DNA of 7,561 nucleotides from Candidatus Treponema faecavium (GTDB taxonomy: Bacteria > Spirochaetota > Spirochaetia > Treponematales > Treponemataceae): positions 1 to 7,561 of the forward strand of contig DXHG01000196.1 in assembly GCA_019113455.1 (NCBI GenBank), written 5' to 3'. The notes beneath the pieces are model-generated. The model made no database searches and was not told the origin of the DNA. It saw only the letters and a program-made list of their open reading frames with translations. This document shows, piece by piece, positions 5,915 to 7,561 of this stretch (the first letter of the stretch is position 1; the number at the start of each line of letters is the position of its first letter). The position numbers and the translations under genes were made by a program.

Positions 5915-6874
5915 ATGATACAGGCTCCTATTACCGATACGGAACTGCAAAGCCATCTGGCGGCTATTGAGCCGGACGGCATGAGCATATTCGTGCTTGC
6001 AGGCGGGCAGTTCCGCGGCGCGTTTTTTCACGGCACGCATTTTGTCAATCAGATGCGCGCGAATCACAATCTCGGCATCCTTGAAACGCTCGTGCTCGGG
6101 CAGGCGTGTCTGTGCGCGGCGCTCCTGATTCCGACAATAAAAGGGCGCGGCCGCGTACAGTTCCGCTACGATACGAACGGCCCGGCTGCGGGCTTTTCGA
6201 CAGAAGCGGACAGCAGCGGCTATGTGCGCGGCTACCTGCTGCAGGACCCCATTCCGGTTGACAAACCGCTTGAAAGCTGGGATCTCGCGCCGTTTTTCGG
6301 TCCCGGCACGCTCACCGTTACCCGCTTTGCCGACAACGCACGCGTGCCGCAGACGGGTACCGTAGAGATAAAGCACCGCAATATCGCAAAAGACCTCACG
6401 TGGTATTTTTTGCAGTCGGAGCAGATACACACCGCGTTCAATACCAGCATCAAGTTTGACCGGCAGGGCCGCGTTATCGGCGCGGGCGGCATGTTTTTGC
6501 AGGCGATGCCGCAGGCAGGCGGCAAAAATACGCAGTTTACCAGATACAGCGGAGACGAGCTCTTTGACGGCGTAGAGCACGCGTTTTCTTCCGCGCCGCC
6601 GTTCGGCGAATGGTTCAGCGAACACGGAAACCGCGATGACGTGATATACGGATTATTCCGTGAGTTTGACGTGCAGACCGTGCTTGAGCGCGATATCGTC
6701 TTTGACTGCCCGTGCAGCGCGGAACGCTATGTGTCCGCCATCGCGCATTTAGGCCGCGGTGAAGTCGAAGACATACTCGCGCACGACCCCGACCCCATAG
6801 AAGTTGTCTGCCACAACTGCGGCAGCGTGTACCATATCGCCAAAGACGACATACGGCAGAAATTAGCGGAATAA
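5915..6874 (+). CDS. hslO: Hsp33 redox-regulated chaperone, 319 aa
   Basis: A cytoplasmic holdase chaperone that is activated when oxidative unfolding releases zinc from its C-terminal cysteines. Seen: an N-terminal Hsp33 core, including FRGAFFHGTHFVNQMRANH (33-51) and FRYDTNGPAAGFSTEADSSG (83-102); a central GAGGMFLQAMP (189-199), matching the GG-x-LLQ-x-MP of E. coli Hsp33; and the C-terminal zinc-redox site C265-P-C267 with C299-HN-C302, 31 residues apart, within the CXC-X27-32-CXXC rule. All four switch cysteines are intact. It is slightly longer than E. coli Hsp33 (about 290 residues), mainly in the core. The ATG at 5915 is preferred over an in-frame GTG at 5885, which lies upstream of the predicted transcription start; neither has an SD. 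The gene diverges from the M28 gene across a 123-bp spacer. Confidence 0.95.
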   Translation: MIQAPITDTELQSHLAAIEPDGMSIFVLAGGQFRGAFFHGTHFVNQMRANHNLGILETLVLGQACLCAALLIPTIKGRGRVQFRYDTNGPAAGFSTEADSSGYVRGYLLQDPIPVDKPLESWDLAPFFGPGTLTVTRFADNARVPQTGTVEIKHRNIAKDLTWYFLQSEQIHTAFNTSIKFDRQGRVIGAGGMFLQAMPQAGGKNTQFTRYSGDELFDGVEHAFSSAPPFGEWFSEHGNRDDVIYGLFREFDVQTVLERDIVFDCPCSAERYVSAIAHLGRGEVEDILAHDPDPIEVVCHNCGSVYHIAKDDIRQKLAE

Positions 6875-6885
6875 GGGAAAGAAAT

Positions 6886-6916
6886 AAAAAACAGAGACGC
6901 TGCATTGCGTCTCTGT
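6886..6916 (-). terminator. Hairpin terminator reading on the - strand
   Basis: A perfect 10-bp stem, ACAGAGACGC (6891-6900) with GCGTCTCTGT (6907-6916), has a 6-base loop. The run of A at 6886-6890 supplies the U-tract only for - strand transcripts; on the + strand the stem is followed by CATGCGG. It would therefore stop - strand transcription before it enters hslO, and could also protect the hslO 3' end. Confidence 0.75.
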
Positions 6917-6933
6917 CATGCGGAATAACTTAC

Positions 6934-6992
6934 AAAAAAACACAAAAGACATTTCAAGAAGATATGTTTCAAATATCAGCAAATGTCTTTTG
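6934..6992 (-). terminator. Large nested inverted repeat with - strand U-tract
   Basis: CAAAAGACATTT (6943-6954) and AAATGTCTTTTG (6981-6992) form a perfect 12-bp stem. Inside it GATAT (6961-6965) pairs with ATATC (6973-6977) around 7 bases. On the - strand the stem is followed by TG and seven T (+ strand A-run 6934-6940), so it fits a terminator for the AT-rich gene at 7039-7425. On the + strand the T-run is interrupted, giving weaker support as an hslO terminator. Confidence 0.7.
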
Positions 6993-7038
6993 ACCAGCAC
7001 GTCTGTATACTCAGACCAGAACGATAAAATACATAAAG

Positions 7039-7425
7039 CTACAGCAAATCAGAATCGACGAATTCTTCGCAGGCAGCCGACTGCCCTGAGAAAAATATAC
7101 CGTCGTTTTCTTCTCTACAGTCTTTTATGTAGATATCTTTCTTGCTTTGAAACTTTCTTACACATTTTTGAAAGTCACAAAAGCATTGCCGGACATCCTG
7201 TGAAATGGAATTCTTAGCTATATGAGAGGATACCTTTGCCGTCATAGATTGCAGCCGTCTTGAAATCCTATCCAAGTTTTCTGACCTCATGCGTTCTATA
7301 CAACCGGTATACCGTTTAACTAACGTAATTCCATCTTTAAGCCGGTTAATCACAATCTCAGTATTACGACTGCTGATTGCATTCATAATACCTTTTTCCA
7401 GCTCCATGATGTCATTTCCTTTCAT
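7039..7425 (-). CDS. Hypothetical protein, 128 aa, six cysteines, AT-rich gene
   Basis: I do not recognise this protein. Seen: a soluble, charged and probably mostly helical sequence with no signal peptide or membrane segment. The N-terminal 70 residues are Arg/Lys-rich (RLKDGITLVKRYTGCIERMR, 28-47). There is a Cys cluster C81-x-C83-x4-C88, with C42, C103 and C119 scattered, and an acidic tail (EEFVDSDLL). The Cys spacing matches no zinc or Fe-S motif I know. A real gene is supported by the strong SD AAGGAG (7437-7432), 6 bases from the ATG, by a TTTACA-18-TATACT promoter upstream, and by two - strand terminators downstream. Its base composition is visibly more AT-rich than the rest of the window, which suggests recent acquisition or a fast-evolving lineage gene. 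A shorter start at residue 7 is possible but lacks an SD. Confidence 0.7.
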   Translation of the reverse strand: MKGNDIMELEKGIMNAISSRNTEIVINRLKDGITLVKRYTGCIERMRSENLDRISRRLQSMTAKVSSHIAKNSISQDVRQCFCDFQKCVRKFQSKKDIYIKDCREENDGIFFSGQSAACEEFVDSDLL

Positions 7426-7430
7426 AAGTT

Positions 7431-7521
7431 ACTCCTTATACTATAAAATAAAGAACCAAACGGTTCCTTTATCCCAAGGAATAACAAAAAAAGTATAGTA
7501 TAAAAATAATATTACTGTAAA
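7431..7521 (-). promoter_or_regulatory. Promoter and structured leader of the 128-aa orphan gene
   Basis: TTTACA (7521 to 7516), an 18-bp spacer and TATACT (7497 to 7492) predict a start near 7485 and a 60-base leader. In the leader, ATTCCTT (7482-7476) can pair with AAGGAA (7469-7464) or with the SD AAGGAGT (7437-7431). AAAGGAACC (7470-7462) can instead pair with GGTTCTTT (7457-7450), with one bulged G, followed by ATTTT, as in a weak terminator. The pairings are mutually exclusive. Inferred: an attenuator or an SD-sequestering switch; the ligand or factor is unknown. Confidence 0.5.
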
Positions 7522-7531
7522 GACCATGACT

Positions 7532-7541
7532 ACAAATTTGT
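7532..7541. promoter_or_regulatory. 10-bp palindrome upstream of the orphan promoter
   Basis: ACAAATTTGT is a perfect palindrome, about 47-56 bases upstream of the predicted start of the AT-rich gene. It could be an activator or repressor half of that promoter region, but 10-bp palindromes are not rare in AT-rich DNA. The rest of 7498-7561 shows no gene. Confidence 0.25.
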
Positions 7542-7561
7542 CCTGCCAGTCAATATAGAGA

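Noticed and set aside
5792..6625. Open - strand frame continuing 278 codons upstream of the M28 peptidase
   Set aside because: It lies antisense to hslO, its predicted residues show no domain character, and the peptidase homology and the predicted promoter both place the start at 5791. It is an effect of GC-biased codons in hslO.
7001..7016. Small hairpin GTCTG-tatact-CAGAC in the orphan gene's 3' region
   Set aside because: The stem is only 5 bp with no U-tract; chance is sufficient, and stronger terminators follow.
6918..7217. + strand frame of 99 codons opposite the AT-rich gene
   Set aside because: It lacks an SD, crosses the terminator hairpin at 6943-6992, and opposes a frame with strong SD, promoter and terminator support.

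Overview
This window reads as chromosomal DNA of a spirochaete, most likely a Treponema of moderate-to-high GC. The evidence is a long-form PPi-dependent phosphofructokinase (GGDDSN and PKTIDGD motifs), an Hsp33 and an M28 peptidase whose sequences have the feel of treponemal homologues, and otherwise ordinary sigma70-type promoters and Shine-Dalgarno sites. The genus is inferred from recalled family resemblance; no search was run. No phage, CRISPR, IS element, tRNA or rRNA is visible.

Layout, left to right. (1) 80-934: a two-gene iron-sulfur unit on the + strand, an 8-Cys ferredoxin overlapping by ATGA with a small membrane protein that carries two Cys pairs. A Crp/Fnr-like palindrome lies centred near -41 of a TATGAT -10 element. 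(2) 935-1332: a 398-base non-coding stretch with imperfect repeats, weak terminator candidates and a good ilvC promoter that has inverted repeats between -35 and -10 and at the predicted transcript start. (3) 1333-2820: ilvC, a class II ketol-acid reductoisomerase standing alone, followed by two hairpins, a strong bipartite terminator and three 14-bp tandem repeats. (4) 3184-4845: pfp with its own promoter and a shared tail-to-tail terminator. (5) 4937-5791 (- strand): an M28 zinc peptidase with all expected metal ligands. (6) 5915-6874 (+): hslO (Hsp33). The M28 gene and hslO diverge from a 123-bp spacer whose predicted promoters share one palindromic -35 element. (7) 6875-7561: a visibly AT-rich segment with an orphan 128-residue, six-Cys protein on the - strand. 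It has a strong SD, a 60-nt leader with mutually exclusive pairings, and two successive U-tract hairpins at its 3' end.

The genes do not form one pathway. Amino-acid biosynthesis (ilvC), central glycolysis (pfp), redox/electron transfer (ferredoxin plus membrane Fe-S protein) and redox-regulated protein protection (hslO) are separate units, each with its own promoter. I see no novel multi-gene system. The items most worth a second look are the leader of the AT-rich orphan gene, the shared -35 with a predicted leaderless hslO transcript, the candidate Crp/Fnr-type control of the Fe-S operon, and the layered inverted repeats at the ilvC promoter. All promoter, operator and RNA-fold calls were made by eye.
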